Source: Candidatus Sulfopaludibacter sp. SbA3 | Lineage (GTDB): Bacteria; Pseudomonadota; Alphaproteobacteria; Caulobacterales; Hyphomonadaceae | Reading direction: 5' to 3' | Length of the DNA stretch: 64,000 nucleotides | Assembly: GCA_945888325.1 (NCBI GenBank) | Contig: CAMDAC010000010.1 | Coordinates: 1-64,000, forward strand | Part shown: positions 34,514-44,657 of the stretch, one piece after another | Layout: each line of letters opens with the position of its first letter | Numbering within the stretch: the stretch's first letter is position 1 | Notes under the pieces: model-generated | The model's database searches: none | Told to the model about the DNA's origin: nothing | The model's input: only the letters and a program-made list of their open reading frames with translations | Translations under genes and position numbers: made by a program

Positions 34514-37486
34514 ATGGCCGAATCCCCCTTCATCCGCGTGCGCGGCGCCAAGGAACACAATCTCAAGAACATCGACGTGGACATCCCGCGCGGTGAGCTT
34601 GTGGTGATGACGGGCCTGTCGGGCTCCGGCAAATCCTCGCTCGCCTTCGACACGATCTATGCCGAGGGCCAGCGCCGCTATGTGGAATCGCTGTCGGCCT
34701 ATGCGCGCCAGTTTCTCGAACTGATGCAGAAGCCGGACGTGGAGAGCATCGAAGGCCTCTCGCCGGCGATCTCCATTGAGCAGAAGACGACCAGCCGCAA
34801 CCCGCGCTCGACCGTCGGCACAGTCACCGAGATCTACGACTACATGCGCCTGCTCTGGGCCCGCGTCGGTGTGCCCTACTCGCCGGCCACCGGCCTGCCC
34901 ATCGAAAGCCAGACGGTCAGCCAGATGGTCGATCGCACGATGGAGCTACCGGACGGCACGCGCCTCTTCCTGCTCGCCCCGATCGTCCGTGGACGGAAAG
35001 GGGAGTACCGGAAGGAATTCGCCGAACTGCTGAAGAACGGCTTCCAGCGCGTCAAGGTCAACGGCACCTTCCACGAACTGGAAGACCCGCCAAAGCTCGA
35101 CAAGAAATTCAAGCATGACATCGACGTGGTCGTCGACCGGATCGTCGTGCGCGAAGGCATGCAGCAGCGCCTCGCCGAAAGCTTCGAGACCGCGCTCGGC
35201 CTCGCGCAGGGCATCGCCATTGCGGAGTATGCCGATATCGAGCCCGGCGAGACCGAAGCCAAGCGCATCAATTTCAGTGCCAACTTTGCCTGCCCGGTCT
35301 CCGGCTTCTCGATTCCCGAAATCGAGCCGCGCCTGTTCTCGTTCAACAATCCCTTCGGCGCGTGCCCCTCGTGCGACGGTCTCGGCGAGCAGCTGAAGAT
35401 CGACGCGGCGATGATTGTTCCGGACAAGGATATTGGCCTGCTCGACGGCGCCATCGCGCCCTGGGCCAAGTCCACCTCGCCTTACCAGACGCAGACGCTG
35501 CAAGCCCTCGCCGCGCATTACAAGTTCGACCTGACGAAGCCCTGGAACAAGCTGCCCGAGCGAATCCAGGACATCATCCTCCACGGCACCGGCGATGAGG
35601 AAATCCAGTTCCTCTATGACGACGGCATGCGCACCTACAAGACGAAGAAAACCTTCGAAGGCGTGATCCCGAACCTTGACCGTCGCTACCGCGAAACGGA
35701 CAGCGCCTGGGTGCGTGAGGAGATCGCGCGCTTCCAGTCCGCCGCGCCGTGCCCGGCCTGCGGCGGCAAGCGCCTGAAACCGCAAGCCCTCGCCGTGAAG
35801 ATCGCGGGCCTCGACATCTCTCAGGCCGGCGAATTCTCCATCCGCAAGGCGGGGGACTGGTTCGGCGGCGTCAACAAGACGCTGACGAAACAGCAGAAGG
35901 AAATCGCCGCGCGCATCCTGAAAGAGATCAACGACCGGCTGAATTTCCTCAATGATGTCGGCCTCGATTATCTCTCGCTCGGCCGCGCCTCCGGCACGCT
36001 GTCCGGCGGCGAAAGCCAGCGCATCCGGCTTGCCTCGCAGATCGGCTCCGGCCTCACCGGCGTGCTCTACGTGCTCGACGAGCCGTCCATCGGCCTGCAC
36101 CAGCGCGATAACGAGCGCCTGCTGGTGACGCTCCGCCGGCTGAGGGACCTGGGCAATTCGGTGATCGTGGTCGAACACGATGAAGACGCGATCCTGACCG
36201 CCGACCATGTCATCGACATGGGCCCGGCCGCCGGTGTGCATGGCGGCCAGATCATCGCCGAAGGCACGCCCGCCGAAGTAATGGCGAACCCGAAAAGTCT
36301 GACGGCGGACTATCTCAACGGCACGCGCGAGATTGCCATTCCCAAGCGCCGCCCGGTGACCAAAGGCTCTCGCAGCCTCGTCGTCAAAGGCGCGACGGGA
36401 AACAATCTCAAGAACGTAACCGCCTCGATCCCGCTCGGCACGTTTACCTGCGTCACCGGCGTCTCCGGCGGCGGCAAGTCCACGCTGATCATCGAGACGC
36501 TCTACAAGGCGCTCGCCCGCAAGCTCAACGGTTCCTCGGATTCGCCGGCGCCCTATGCCAGCCTTGAGGGCCTGCAGCATCTCGACAAGGTCATCGACAT
36601 CGATCAGTCGCCGATCGGGCGCACACCGCGTTCGAACCCCGCCACCTACACCGGCGCCTTCGGCCCGATCCGGGACTGGTATGCCGGCCTGCCGGAAGCG
36701 AAAGCGCGCGGCTATGCGCCGGGCCGGTTCAGCTTCAACGTCAAGGGCGGGCGCTGCGAAGCCTGCCAGGGCGACGGCGTCATCAAGATCGAGATGCACT
36801 TCCTGCCGGATGTCTACGTCACCTGCGAGACCTGCAAGGGCAAGCGCTACAACCGCGAAACGCTGGATGTGCACTTCAAGGGCAAGTCGATTGCCGACGT
36901 GCTGGACATGACGGTCGAGGACGGCGCGAAATTCTTCGCCGCCGTACCGGCGATTGCCTCGAAGCTCGACACGCTGAACCAGGTCGGACTCGGCTATGTG
37001 AAGGTCGGCCAGCAGGCCACGACGCTGTCCGGCGGCGAAGCCCAGCGCGTCAAGCTCGCCAAGGAACTCTCGAAACGCGCGACGGGCCGTACACTGTACA
37101 TCCTCGACGAGCCGACGACCGGCTTGCACTTCGAGGACGTGAAGAAGCTGCTCGAAGTCCTCCACGAACTGGTCGATGCCGGCAACACGATCGTCGTCAT
37201 CGAGCACAACCTCGACGTGGTGAAGACGGCCGACTGGGTGCTCGACCTTGGCCCCGAAGGCGGCGATGGCGGCGGCATGCTGATCGCGGCCGGTACGCCG
37301 GAAGAGATCGCGGCGATCCCGGAGAGCCACACAGGACGCTTCCTCGCCGAAACCTTCCGCCGCCACGACGAACGCCGCGCCCAGCGCAACAAGCGCGAGA
37401 AAGCGGCGGCTAAAACCGGCAAGGACGCGCCTGCCGAAAAGGCAAAGCCTACGAAGAAGTCAAAGGCCGGCGCCGGGGCTAAGTAA
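34514..37486 (+). CDS. uvrA: UvrABC excinuclease subunit A
   Basis: The 990-residue damage-recognition ATPase has two ABC modules: Walker [13 protein letters not shown] near residue 35, signature [18 protein letters not shown], second Walker [12 protein letters not shown] and second signature [15 protein letters not shown]. The zinc-binding region CEACQGDGV...CETCKGKRY is intact. The first zinc module has CPVSG where CxxC is usual, so one Cys is missing. The C-terminus has a Lys/Ala-rich extension of about 40 residues. It is preceded by the SOS box and the 48-aa ORF, and is likely SOS-induced. Confidence 0.98.
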   Translation: MAESPFIRVRGAKEHNLKNIDVDIPRGELVVMTGLSGSGKSSLAFDTIYAEGQRRYVESLSAYARQFLELMQKPDVESIEGLSPAISIEQKTTSRNPRSTVGTVTEIYDYMRLLWARVGVPYSPATGLPIESQTVSQMVDRTMELPDGTRLFLLAPIVRGRKGEYRKEFAELLKNGFQRVKVNGTFHELEDPPKLDKKFKHDIDVVVDRIVVREGMQQRLAESFETALGLAQGIAIAEYADIEPGETEAKRINFSANFACPVSGFSIPEIEPRLFSFNNPFGACPSCDGLGEQLKIDAAMIVPDKDIGLLDGAIAPWAKSTSPYQTQTLQALAAHYKFDLTKPWNKLPERIQDIILHGTGDEEIQFLYDDGMRTYKTKKTFEGVIPNLDRRYRETDSAWVREEIARFQSAAPCPACGGKRLKPQALAVKIAGLDISQAGEFSIRKAGDWFGGVNKTLTKQQKEIAARILKEINDRLNFLNDVGLDYLSLGRASGTLSGGESQRIRLASQIGSGLTGVLYVLDEPSIGLHQRDNERLLVTLRRLRDLGNSVIVVEHDEDAILTADHVIDMGPAAGVHGGQIIAEGTPAEVMANPKSLTADYLNGTREIAIPKRRPVTKGSRSLVVKGATGNNLKNVTASIPLGTFTCVTGVSGGGKSTLIIETLYKALARKLNGSSDSPAPYASLEGLQHLDKVIDIDQSPIGRTPRSNPATYTGAFGPIRDWYAGLPEAKARGYAPGRFSFNVKGGRCEACQGDGVIKIEMHFLPDVYVTCETCKGKRYNRETLDVHFKGKSIADVLDMTVEDGAKFFAAVPAIASKLDTLNQVGLGYVKVGQQATTLSGGEAQRVKLAKELSKRATGRTLYILDEPTTGLHFEDVKKLLEVLHELVDAGNTIVVIEHNLDVVKTADWVLDLGPEGGDGGGMLIAAGTPEEIAAIPESHTGRFLAETFRRHDERRAQRNKREKAAAKTGKDAPAEKAKPTKKSKAGAGAK

Positions 37487-37506
37487 CCCATCACCAAACA
37501 GAGCAG

Positions 37507-37534
37507 CTCATCCTGAGCGAAATCGAAGGATGAG
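37507..37534. repeat. Palindromic intergenic repeat between convergent genes
   Basis: CTCATCCT (37507-37514) and AGGATGAG (37527-37534) flank a 12-nt spacer GAGCGAAATCGA. The unit matches the composite repeat at 4169-4273 (CTCATCCTGAGC and TCGAAGGATGAG-like segments). Both copies lie in short gaps between convergent genes, here uvrA and a membrane protein gene. Confidence 0.75.
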
Positions 37535-37557
37535 TTCGTTGGCTTGGCGACGATCAA

Positions 37558-38496
37558 CTAGCCGAACGTGTCCGTGATCGCCGTGCCGCCCTGGTAGGTC
37601 TCCTGCCGCACCACCCAGGCCGCGGGCCCGCCGAGGGCGTGGGCGAAGGCGCCGAAGACCATCAGCACAAGGATCATGACGAAGGCCATCGGCCCCCAGA
37701 AGGTAGGCTGCGCCATCACGGAGAGTACCGCGTTCGCCGTCTCGTCTCCCGCGCTGGAATCAATGGCCGGCGCGACGAGCACGAAGGCGAGGAAGAACAT
37801 CACGCCGTAGAGCACCAGCGACACCAGCGTGAACACCGCGAAGAGCGCGAAATAGCTGCCGGCCAGCGACCAGCCACGGCCTTTCGTCAGGTTCCAGCTT
37901 TCGAAGAAACGGATCTGCCGGTCACGGATCGTCAGCGGCGCGGCCGGCGAAAGGCGGGCGAACAGGTAAAGTGCCGCGACAAGCCCGACGAGGAAAATAA
38001 CTCCGCCCAGCAGGGCCCCCACAACGGCGCCCGCCACGAGACCCGCGATCACCCCGGGGATGACGGCGCCAAGGATCAGGGCGAAATAGCCCGCGATCAG
38101 CAGCGCAAACCAGATCAGGCCGACGATCGCCAGGCGGCCTTCATCGGCGCCGAGCTTCAGGCTGAAGCCTTCCGCGCGCAGGTATCGCCGCTGGCTCGCC
38201 GCCTCGAAGAGCACCCACAGCGCCAGGCTGAATGGCAGCAGGATCAGCGATGCGATATTGGCCCGGAAGGACTGGGCTGACAGCTCGTCCATGTAGGGCG
38301 TGATGTCGCCGTCATTCTCGACGATGGCGCGCAGGTAAATCTCGTAGACCGGGGCCTGCGTCCAGACACCGACGACCTGCAACACCAGCGTTACCACCGC
38401 GTAGACCAGCGCGAAGCGCAAGAGGAAGCCGCGCGGACCTTCCGTGTGCAGAAAGTGCGTCGTCGCGCCTTTCAGGCTGATGCTGTCTGCGGTCAT
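37558..38496 (-). CDS. Multi-pass membrane protein, paralogue 1
   Basis: A 312-residue protein with about six transmembrane helices. It shares blocks with the next upstream gene: ASQRRYLRAEGFSLKLGADE, DRQIRFFESWNLTKGRGW and HALGGPAAWVVRQE. The segment RDRQIRFFESWNLTKGR resembles the conserved small loop after a helix in GDPD-membrane-domain/DUF975-like proteins. Function is unknown. I chose the ATG at 38494-38496; a longer in-frame start would overlap the neighbour. It is 16 nt after its paralogue. Confidence 0.72.
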   Translation of the reverse strand: MTADSISLKGATTHFLHTEGPRGFLLRFALVYAVVTLVLQVVGVWTQAPVYEIYLRAIVENDGDITPYMDELSAQSFRANIASLILLPFSLALWVLFEAASQRRYLRAEGFSLKLGADEGRLAIVGLIWFALLIAGYFALILGAVIPGVIAGLVAGAVVGALLGGVIFLVGLVAALYLFARLSPAAPLTIRDRQIRFFESWNLTKGRGWSLAGSYFALFAVFTLVSLVLYGVMFFLAFVLVAPAIDSSAGDETANAVLSVMAQPTFWGPMAFVMILVLMVFGAFAHALGGPAAWVVRQETYQGGTAITDTFG

Positions 38497-38512
38497 GCGC
38501 GGGTCCCGTTTC

Positions 38513-39484
38513 TCAGTTGGATGCTTCGATCTGGTTTTCTTCCTCGATGCCGCCGCGCGGATCGTGGCGCACGGCGAAAGCGGCGGGTCCGCCCACGGCA
38601 TGCTGCAGCACGCCCTGCACGTAAAGGACGATGAAGACATAGCCCCCCATCGGCGCCAGGAATGCGGGCGAAAGGATCAGGCTGCGCATATCGGCCCCGC
38701 GTTCGGCTGCGTTGGCGAGGTTCATCGTGGCGGGCATGATGATCATCTGCGCGATGCCGGTGATCACCTGGCCGAGGATGCCGCCTGCAAAGGCAAGGAT
38801 GACATACGCCCCGAGGATCGGCCAGAACCGCCCGCGCGAGACATTCCAGGCATCGAAGAAACGGATCTTCCTTTCCCGGACGGTCAGACCGAAACAGGGC
38901 GCGAGCCGGGTCGCGAGGAAAACGTAAACGGGGAACACCAGCACCGACAACCCCATCGCCCCGAACATCGGCCCGAGAATGCGCTCGCCCACTTCGGCGT
39001 CCGTCATACCTTCGGCGCCCGCGAAAACCGCCGCCAGCGCCGACCACATGATCAGCAGGATCGGCACGGCAATCAGCGCAAATCCGATCAGGCCCCAGAG
39101 CAGGCCGACGACCATCATCCGCGCCTCGTCCGCCCCGAAGCCGAGCGAGAAGGATTCGCCCCGGATATAGCGGCGCTGCGAGGCGGTTTCGAAAATTGCC
39201 CAGATCATCCAGCTGGCCAGTCCGCTGAGAGCCATCCAGGGGATCAGACGGGCAAGGCCGCCGAACAGGATTTCGAAGCCTGCCTCCGGATTGGTGCTGC
39301 CTTCAACCGCTTCCATCGCCGCAAACAGGGCGGTGAAGTCGTCTGCCGCCAGCAAGACCACTGCGCCGGACACCGCCATGAATACAAGCGCGTAGGCGAG
39401 GCCAAAGATCCACGGGAAGCTGGCGACGTGCGGCGCTGTGAACGGCCAGCTGAGTGCGCGCTCGAAGGTGAAACCCCGGATCAT
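38513..39484 (-). CDS. Multi-pass membrane protein, paralogue 2
   Basis: The 323-residue protein has about six membrane helices and is a clear paralogue of its downstream neighbour: ASQRRYIRGESFSLGFGADE, ERKIRFFDAWNVSRGRFW and HAVGGPAAFAVRHD align with the same blocks in the same order. The pair looks like a tandem duplication that has since diverged. No enzymatic motif is visible. It likely forms a membrane complex with its partner. Confidence 0.72.
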   Translation of the reverse strand: MIRGFTFERALSWPFTAPHVASFPWIFGLAYALVFMAVSGAVVLLAADDFTALFAAMEAVEGSTNPEAGFEILFGGLARLIPWMALSGLASWMIWAIFETASQRRYIRGESFSLGFGADEARMMVVGLLWGLIGFALIAVPILLIMWSALAAVFAGAEGMTDAEVGERILGPMFGAMGLSVLVFPVYVFLATRLAPCFGLTVRERKIRFFDAWNVSRGRFWPILGAYVILAFAGGILGQVITGIAQMIIMPATMNLANAAERGADMRSLILSPAFLAPMGGYVFIVLYVQGVLQHAVGGPAAFAVRHDPRGGIEEENQIEASN

Positions 39485-39536
39485 GCAGCGTTCCTCCTAT
39501 GCTGGAGGTGAGCCTAGCCGCGTTCGGCCCCGCCGA

Positions 39537-40346
39537 TCAACCGGAGACGGCGGGCTGTCCGGCCGCTTCAGGCCGCATCCGCCGGTAAGCGGCCGCCGCC
39601 ATGCCGTGCCCGGCCAGCAGGAACGGCGCGAACAGCAGGATGCCGGCGGCGCCTTCGATCGCGTGGCCAATCGTTGTATCCGGCAGCACCGTCCGCAGCG
39701 CTGCGTTCGCCGCGAGCCCGGCGGCAAAGGGCGCAACATGAGTTGCGAGCGCGGCGGCGGCGAGCGGTTTCAGGTGGGCCTTGGTCCAAGGGAAGGTCTG
39801 GAAGACATGCGCCTTGCCCCGGTCGATGGTCGCCGCGCCGTAGAGGGTGAGGCGCAGGGCGAAATAGGCGAGGACGGCAAATCCGGCGGCGGCGACGATC
39901 AGGTAGAAGACGCCATAGGGTGTCGGCAGCATTTCGAGGAAGGCCTGCTGGACGAGTTCGGGGGCTGCGTCGGCGCCGAGTTGGTATTTGCCCTGCGCCT
40001 CGATCAGGATTCCCGGCAGGATCAGCAGGAAGAACCCGATGAAGAAGCTGAAGAAGAGAAAGGCCAGATAGACCGCAAGATTGGCATGCGAGAGCGCGAG
40101 GAAGCCGCCGGGTCGCGGGCCGATCAGGCTGCGGTACAGGCCGCGCGAAAGCTGGATTCCGGCGCCGAAAGTGGCGATGGCCATGGCGAAAGGCCCGGCG
40201 ATGTTGCCGTCGAGCCGGAGGCTGGCGCTATAGAGGCCGCCCGCGAGCGCGAACAGGCCGAGCCAGCGCAGGTTGGGACCCAGCGCGGCGAAGCCTTGCT
40301 GCCAGCCTTCCTTCACGAGGTTGCGTGCCGAGATCTGCGCCGTCAT
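39537..40346 (-). CDS. Multi-pass membrane protein, possibly distant paralogue
   Basis: The 269-residue protein has about five membrane helices and ends in a Pro/Ala tail. LRLTLYGAATIDRGKAHVFQ followed by TFPWTKAHLKP occupies the same place and pattern (RL...T....F...W.TKG) as in the two genes downstream, suggesting a third, distant member. The long open frame above 40346 is antisense to trmFO, so I start at the ATG 40344-40346. It is 52 nt upstream of paralogue 2 and divergent from trmFO. Confidence 0.65.
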   Translation of the reverse strand: MTAQISARNLVKEGWQQGFAALGPNLRWLGLFALAGGLYSASLRLDGNIAGPFAMAIATFGAGIQLSRGLYRSLIGPRPGGFLALSHANLAVYLAFLFFSFFIGFFLLILPGILIEAQGKYQLGADAAPELVQQAFLEMLPTPYGVFYLIVAAAGFAVLAYFALRLTLYGAATIDRGKAHVFQTFPWTKAHLKPLAAAALATHVAPFAAGLAANAALRTVLPDTTIGHAIEGAAGILLFAPFLLAGHGMAAAAYRRMRPEAAGQPAVSG

Positions 40347-40427
40347 GCGTCCGACAGGTAAGACGCGCGAGGCCCGGGGGCAAACGCCATCTTGACGCGC
40401 CCGCCCGCCCGGCCCCATGTCCCGGCC

Positions 40428-41831
40428 ATGACCCTGAAACCCATTCATGTGATCGGCGGCGGCATGGCCGGCTCCGAAGCCAGCTGGCAGATCGCGCAGG
40501 CCGGTGTGCCGGTGATCCTGCACGAAATGCGCGGAACCCGCGGCACCGAGGCCCACCAGACCGACAAGCTGGCCGAGCTGGTCTGCTCCAATTCGTTCCG
40601 CTCGGACGACCATACGAGCAATGCCGTCGGCGTGCTGCATGAGGAAATGCGGCGGGCGAACGGGCTGATCATTTCGACGGCGAAGGTGCATCAGGTGCCG
40701 GCCGGCAGCGCGCTGGCGGTGGACCGCGAGGGCTTTGCCGAAGCGGTGACCGCGAAGCTGGAAGCGCATCCGCTGGTGACGATTGTGCGCGAGGAAATCG
40801 ACGGAATTCCGCCGGAAGACTGGGACTCGGTGATCGTTGCGACCGGGCCGCTGACCTCGATTGCGCTGGCCGAGGCGGTGCGCGCGCATACCGGCGAGAC
40901 CGACCTTGCCTTCTTCGACGCCATCGCGCCGATCGTGTATGTCGACACCGTCGACATGAGTAAGGCCTGGCGCCAGAGCCGGTATGACAAGGCGGGCCCG
41001 GGCGGCGATACGTCGGCCTACATCAATTGTCCGATGACGGAGGAAGAATACAACCGCTTCCTCGACGCGCTGATCGCGGCGCCGAAGACCGAGTTCAAGG
41101 ACTGGGAAAAGAACACGCCCTATTTCGAAGGCTGCCTGCCGATCGAAGTGATGGCGGAGCGCGGGCGAGAGACCTTGCGTTTCGGGCCGATGAAACCGAT
41201 TGGCCTGACCAATGCACATAATCCCACTGTCAAGGCGCATGCCGTCGTGCAGCTGCGTCAGGACAATGCGCTTGGCACCTTGTGGAACATGGTCGGTTTC
41301 CAGACAAAGCTGAAACATGGTGCGCAGACGGACGTTTTCCGGATGATCCCCGGCCTCGAGAAGGCGGAATTTGCGCGGCTTGGCGGCATTCATCGCAATA
41401 CATTCCTGAACTCACCCAAGCTGCTGGACCGGCAGCTCCGTATGAAGACGATGCCGCGCCTGCGCTTTGCGGGCCAGGTGACCGGCGTTGAAGGCTATGT
41501 CGAAAGCGCGGCGATGGGATTGCTCGCCGGGCGGATGGCGGCGGCCGAACGGCTGGGCCGAACGCTGGCGCCGCCGCCGGCGACGACGGCGATGGGAGCG
41601 CTCGTGAACCACATCACCGGCGGGCACCTTGCGGCGGGACAAACGTTCCAGCCGATGAACGTGAACTTCGGCCTTTTCCCCGATATCGAGGACTATTCGA
41701 AGACCGGGCCGGACGGCAAACGCCTGCGCGGCAAGGACAAGGGCAAGTCGAAGAAGATGGCGCAGGCCATCCGCGCGCTGGAGGACTTCGACGCGTGGCT
41801 GGCGGGCGAAGTTCTGGTCGCGGCGGAATAG
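40428..41831 (+). CDS. trmFO: Methylenetetrahydrofolate-tRNA-(uracil-5-)-methyltransferase
   Basis: The 467-residue FAD/folate enzyme makes m5U54 in the tRNA T-loop. The N-terminus carries the dinucleotide fold [18 protein letters not shown], followed by the trmFO-specific [13 protein letters not shown] (with the conserved Cys), and later [22 protein letters not shown] and NFGLFPDIE. The ATG at 40428 gives the usual family start. The C-terminus adds a Lys-rich segment ([15 protein letters not shown]). The DUF5360 gene follows by 3 nt. Confidence 0.97.
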   Translation: MTLKPIHVIGGGMAGSEASWQIAQAGVPVILHEMRGTRGTEAHQTDKLAELVCSNSFRSDDHTSNAVGVLHEEMRRANGLIISTAKVHQVPAGSALAVDREGFAEAVTAKLEAHPLVTIVREEIDGIPPEDWDSVIVATGPLTSIALAEAVRAHTGETDLAFFDAIAPIVYVDTVDMSKAWRQSRYDKAGPGGDTSAYINCPMTEEEYNRFLDALIAAPKTEFKDWEKNTPYFEGCLPIEVMAERGRETLRFGPMKPIGLTNAHNPTVKAHAVVQLRQDNALGTLWNMVGFQTKLKHGAQTDVFRMIPGLEKAEFARLGGIHRNTFLNSPKLLDRQLRMKTMPRLRFAGQVTGVEGYVESAAMGLLAGRMAAAERLGRTLAPPPATTAMGALVNHITGGHLAAGQTFQPMNVNFGLFPDIEDYSKTGPDGKRLRGKDKGKSKKMAQAIRALEDFDAWLAGEVLVAAE

Positions 41832-41834
41832 CAG

Positions 41835-42227
41835 ATGCGCCGGATGCTGATGTTCTTCACCGACATTGGCATGCTGGCCTACTGGGTGATTACAGCGGCC
41901 ATGGCGCTCGGTCTCCTGTCTCTTCCACCCGAGTGGCTTTTCAAGGATTATGACGACCCGCGCGTTGTCGCCTGGAACTGGTCATTCCTGCCGATCGACC
42001 TTGCCTTTTCTCTGACGGGCCTATGGGCTCTGCACCGCGAACAGGCCGGAAAACCGGACTGGAAAATCTGGGCGGCGGTGTCGCTGACCCTGACCTTTTG
42101 TGCCGGGATCATGGCGATTTCCTACTGGACCCTGACGGGGGATTTCGATCCGTCGTGGTGGATCCCGAACCTGTTCCTGATGCTTTGGCCACTTCCGTTT
42201 CTATTCCTGCTGACCCGGGCTGATTGA
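41835..42227 (+). CDS. DUF5360 (YvaD-like) membrane protein
   Basis: A 130-residue protein with four transmembrane helices: the start MRRMLMFFTDIGMLAYWVIT, the central FLPIDLAFSLTGLWALH and the end LFLMLWPLPFLFLLTRAD match the DUF5360/YvaD family. Function is unknown. It lies 3 nt after trmFO and its last 27 nt overlap the convergent sugar dehydrogenase gene, so the two antisense 3' ends must be transcribed through each other. Confidence 0.75.
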   Translation: MRRMLMFFTDIGMLAYWVITAAMALGLLSLPPEWLFKDYDDPRVVAWNWSFLPIDLAFSLTGLWALHREQAGKPDWKIWAAVSLTLTFCAGIMAISYWTLTGDFDPSWWIPNLFLMLWPLPFLFLLTRAD

Positions 42228-43532
42228 TCCATCCTTCGTCACACGCCAGACGCGGTTGCCGACATCATCGGCGACGAGCAGGCCGCCGCGCTGGTCGAGT
42301 TTCACGCCCACCGGGCGGCCGCGCGCGAGGTCGCCTTGCAGGAAGCCGGTAAGGACTTTCTGCGGCTCGCCTTCCGGGCCACCAGTGCCAAACGGCACGA
42401 AGATCACTTCATAGCCGCTGCGCGGATCGCGGTTCCAGGACCCGTGCTGGCCGAAGAAGGCGCCGGAGCCGAAGGCGGTGGCCATGCCGGGTGATTTTCC
42501 GTCTGTAACATCGAGGCCGAGCGACGCGGTGTGGGCGCCGAGGGCATAGTCCGGCGCGATGGCGCGGGCGACGAGCTCTGGATCAGACGGCTCGACGCGC
42601 GTATCGACCGTCTGGCCGTAATAGCTGTAGGGCCAGCCATAAAAGGCGCCGTCTTTGACGGAGGTGAGATAGTCCGGGACCAGATTATTGCCGAGTTCGT
42701 CGCGCTCGTTGACCACGGTGTAGAGCGTGCCATTGGCGGCGAAATCCATGCCGACGGGATTTCGCAGGCAGGTGGCGAAGAGGCGGCCCTTGGCAGTGGC
42801 GACATCAATCTCCCAGATGGCGGCCCGGCCAGTTTCGGCTTCCATGCCGTTCTCGGTGATATTACTGTTGGAGCCGACGGCGGCATAGAGCTTCGAGCCG
42901 TCTGCATTGGCGACAATGTTCTTGGTCCAGTGGTGGTTGATCGGGCCGCCCGGCAGCAGGAAGAAGGGTTCGGGCGTGGCCGTGTTTTTCGTCTCGCCTG
43001 TCACATAGGGCACACGGACGATACCGTCGGCATTGGCGATGTAGAGTGTGTCGCCCAGCAATGTCATGCCGAAGGGCGACATGAGGCCGGTCATGTACTC
43101 CGTTTTCACTTCGGCGATGCCGTCGCCATCGGCGTCGCGCAGCAGGGTGATGCGGTTGGCGCTCGGCACGCCCGCACCCGCCTTGGCCATGGCGCGCTTC
43201 ATGAAGAAGCCGCGGATGCCGCCATTGTCCTCTTCCTTGGGCGGGGCGTTCGATTCGGCGACCAGGATGTCGCCGTTCGGGAGTTCGTAGAGCCAGCGGG
43301 GATGGTCGAGATCGCGCGCAAATTCTGTCACGGCGTAGCCTGCCGCCGGCGTGGGCATCTGCCCTTCGGGCCAGATTTCGGCGGTGGCGACTTTGACGGT
43401 GGGCAGCAGGGATTTCTCTACGGCTGGCAGCTGCGGCGACGGGCCGAAGCCGGTGGACACGGGCGCCGTTTCTTCGGAGGCGCAGGCCACGAGGGCCAGC
43501 AGGGCCAGGGGCAGAAGGTAGATGCGTTTCAT
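42201..43532 (-). CDS. PQQ-dependent sugar dehydrogenase (sorbosone dehydrogenase type), lipoprotein
   Basis: The 443-residue protein is a six-bladed beta-propeller of the soluble glucose/sorbosone dehydrogenase class. After a lipobox (LALVACAS, Cys17) it shows LDHPRWLYELPNGDILVAES, SPFGMTLLGDTLYIAN, AVGSNSNITENG, RNPVGMDFAANGTLYTVVNERDE and GAHTASLGLDVTDG, typical blades and calcium/PQQ-site regions. It likely oxidises an aldose or aldose-type sugar in the periplasm. PQQ dependence is by family. Two tandem hairpins precede the start codon. The 3' end overlaps the DUF5360 gene. Confidence 0.87.
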   Translation of the reverse strand: MKRIYLLPLALLALVACASEETAPVSTGFGPSPQLPAVEKSLLPTVKVATAEIWPEGQMPTPAAGYAVTEFARDLDHPRWLYELPNGDILVAESNAPPKEEDNGGIRGFFMKRAMAKAGAGVPSANRITLLRDADGDGIAEVKTEYMTGLMSPFGMTLLGDTLYIANADGIVRVPYVTGETKNTATPEPFFLLPGGPINHHWTKNIVANADGSKLYAAVGSNSNITENGMEAETGRAAIWEIDVATAKGRLFATCLRNPVGMDFAANGTLYTVVNERDELGNNLVPDYLTSVKDGAFYGWPYSYYGQTVDTRVEPSDPELVARAIAPDYALGAHTASLGLDVTDGKSPGMATAFGSGAFFGQHGSWNRDPRSGYEVIFVPFGTGGPEGEPQKVLTGFLQGDLARGRPVGVKLDQRGGLLVADDVGNRVWRVTKDGSISPGQQE

Positions 43533-43939
43533 GCGGGTGATCCTTGGGGTTCAGGATCACCAACGCGTTCGTGTACGCGTTGGTTCCGTGCAGCCGGTGC
43601 GGCTGGGCGCAACAGAGTTCGGCAGGTTGTTGTTCGGAAGTTTCCAGAAGTGAAATCATGCAGGCAGTATACCTCCGTGGGCGGAGGTGTGGCGGAAGGA
43701 AACGGGAAGTTTTTTACACGGGCTTGGAAGCGCTGGATTTTATTTTTCCAGAAGGCGCTTTCTTGTAGGCGAAAGTTGCTGGCCTTCGCGGCGCCAGCCC
43801 TGTGCCGGCCTCTGAATCCTGCTTCATCCTTGCGACAAGCCATGTCGTTTGGATGGCGAATTTTTCTCAGTCTTTCTCGCTTTTTATCACGCCGTATCGT
43901 TTCTTTATCATCCGTTCTCGCTGCCGGCGGAGGCTGCGC
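43533..43939. other. Non-coding interval upstream of the sugar dehydrogenase (407 nt)
   Basis: No convincing gene is seen. On the dehydrogenase side are the two tandem hairpins at 43536-43583. A stem-loop occupies 43728-43760 (AAGCGC with GCGCTT, plus CTGGA with TCCAG inside). The segment around 43700-43760 and 43850-43920 is AT-richer than its surroundings and may contain promoters. A 36-codon plus-strand frame at 43658-43768 has poor codon use and was not called. Confidence 0.55.
43536..43583 (-). promoter_or_regulatory. Two tandem, partly overlapping leader hairpins at the dehydrogenase start
   Basis: On the minus strand, read 5' to 3', CCAACGCG (43583-43576) pairs with CGCGTTGG (43567-43560) over an 8-nt loop. 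GGTGATCC (43561-43554) pairs with GGATCACC (43543-43536) over a 10-nt loop, ending 3 nt before the ATG. The arms share two bases, so full formation of both is exclusive. The second hairpin includes most of the AAGGA ribosome site. This looks like translational control, for example a thermosensor or ligand- or protein-responsive leader. Confidence 0.55.
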
Positions 43940-44590
43940 TCACACCTCGCCGGTGTTCATCGCTTTCATGATCGAGAAGCGTTTGGAGATCGGGTTGGGC
44001 GCCTTGCCTTCGCAGTAGAGCTTGCGCAGGCGGAAATGGGCAATGGCCGGGCGCAGCGGTTTGGGGGCCGGGGGCACGTGCGGGCCAAAGGCGTGGCCGG
44101 ACTTGCGGCGCACGGCGGCGTAGGCGGCCGAGACCGAGCGGATTTCCTCGGCCCAGTTGTGGACGGGGATGAGGATGTTGGCGGCGGCGAGCGCGACCCA
44201 GGCTTCGGGCTCCTTGGTGCGGTCCTGCTCGACGAAGGCGGTCTGGTAGCCATCAACGAGTTTCTGGAGCGCGCCGGGCTTCAGGCGGCCTTCGGCGGTT
44301 TCTTCCGCGATGGCGAGGCAGACATCATGGCCGCGAGGGGCCTTGCCGGCCTCTATTTCCCCGATGGCTTCGCGCCACCACTGGAAGCGGATGAGGCCGA
44401 GGGTTTCCTCGCTGACCACTTCCTGCACGCGCACGAGTTCATAGTTCAGGGCATAGAGCGCGGTGAGGGCGCGGCGCTGCTCGGCCGGGGCGAAACGGCT
44501 GGAAATCCAGCGGTCTTCATCGACGCGGCGGACGCGCTTGTCGATCTCGGCCCAAGGAGTCTTGGTCAGGGGTCTGGTCTCGTTTGACAT
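43940..44590 (-). CDS. Squalene/phytoene synthase-family protein (NDUFAF6-like)
   Basis: The 216-residue protein has the head of the trans-isoprenyl synthase fold (ALTALYALNYELVRVQEVVSEETLGLIRFQWWREAI) but lacks clear DXXXD pairs of catalytic phytoene synthases. Bacterial proteins of this size and wording resemble the NDUFAF6-type complex I assembly factor rather than a carotenoid enzyme. I start at the ATG 44588-44590. An in-frame ATG six codons upstream exists. It is divergent from sodB. Confidence 0.7.
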   Translation of the reverse strand: MSNETRPLTKTPWAEIDKRVRRVDEDRWISSRFAPAEQRRALTALYALNYELVRVQEVVSEETLGLIRFQWWREAIGEIEAGKAPRGHDVCLAIAEETAEGRLKPGALQKLVDGYQTAFVEQDRTKEPEAWVALAAANILIPVHNWAEEIRSVSAAYAAVRRKSGHAFGPHVPPAPKPLRPAIAHFRLRKLYCEGKAPNPISKRFSIMKAMNTGEV

Positions 44591-44657
44591 GGCCCCCATA
44601 TGTGCCAAACCGCTGCGAAGCGAAAGACATCAAAGCTGCAATAGAGGACGTTTCCCC

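Noticed and set aside
34946-37366. 806-codon open frame opposite uvrA
   Set aside because: Shadow of uvrA; composition is Arg/Gly/Val-rich without domains.
43658-43768. 36-codon plus-strand ORF in the 407-nt gap
   Set aside because: Poor codon use, no ribosome site and overlap with a stem-loop; no family.
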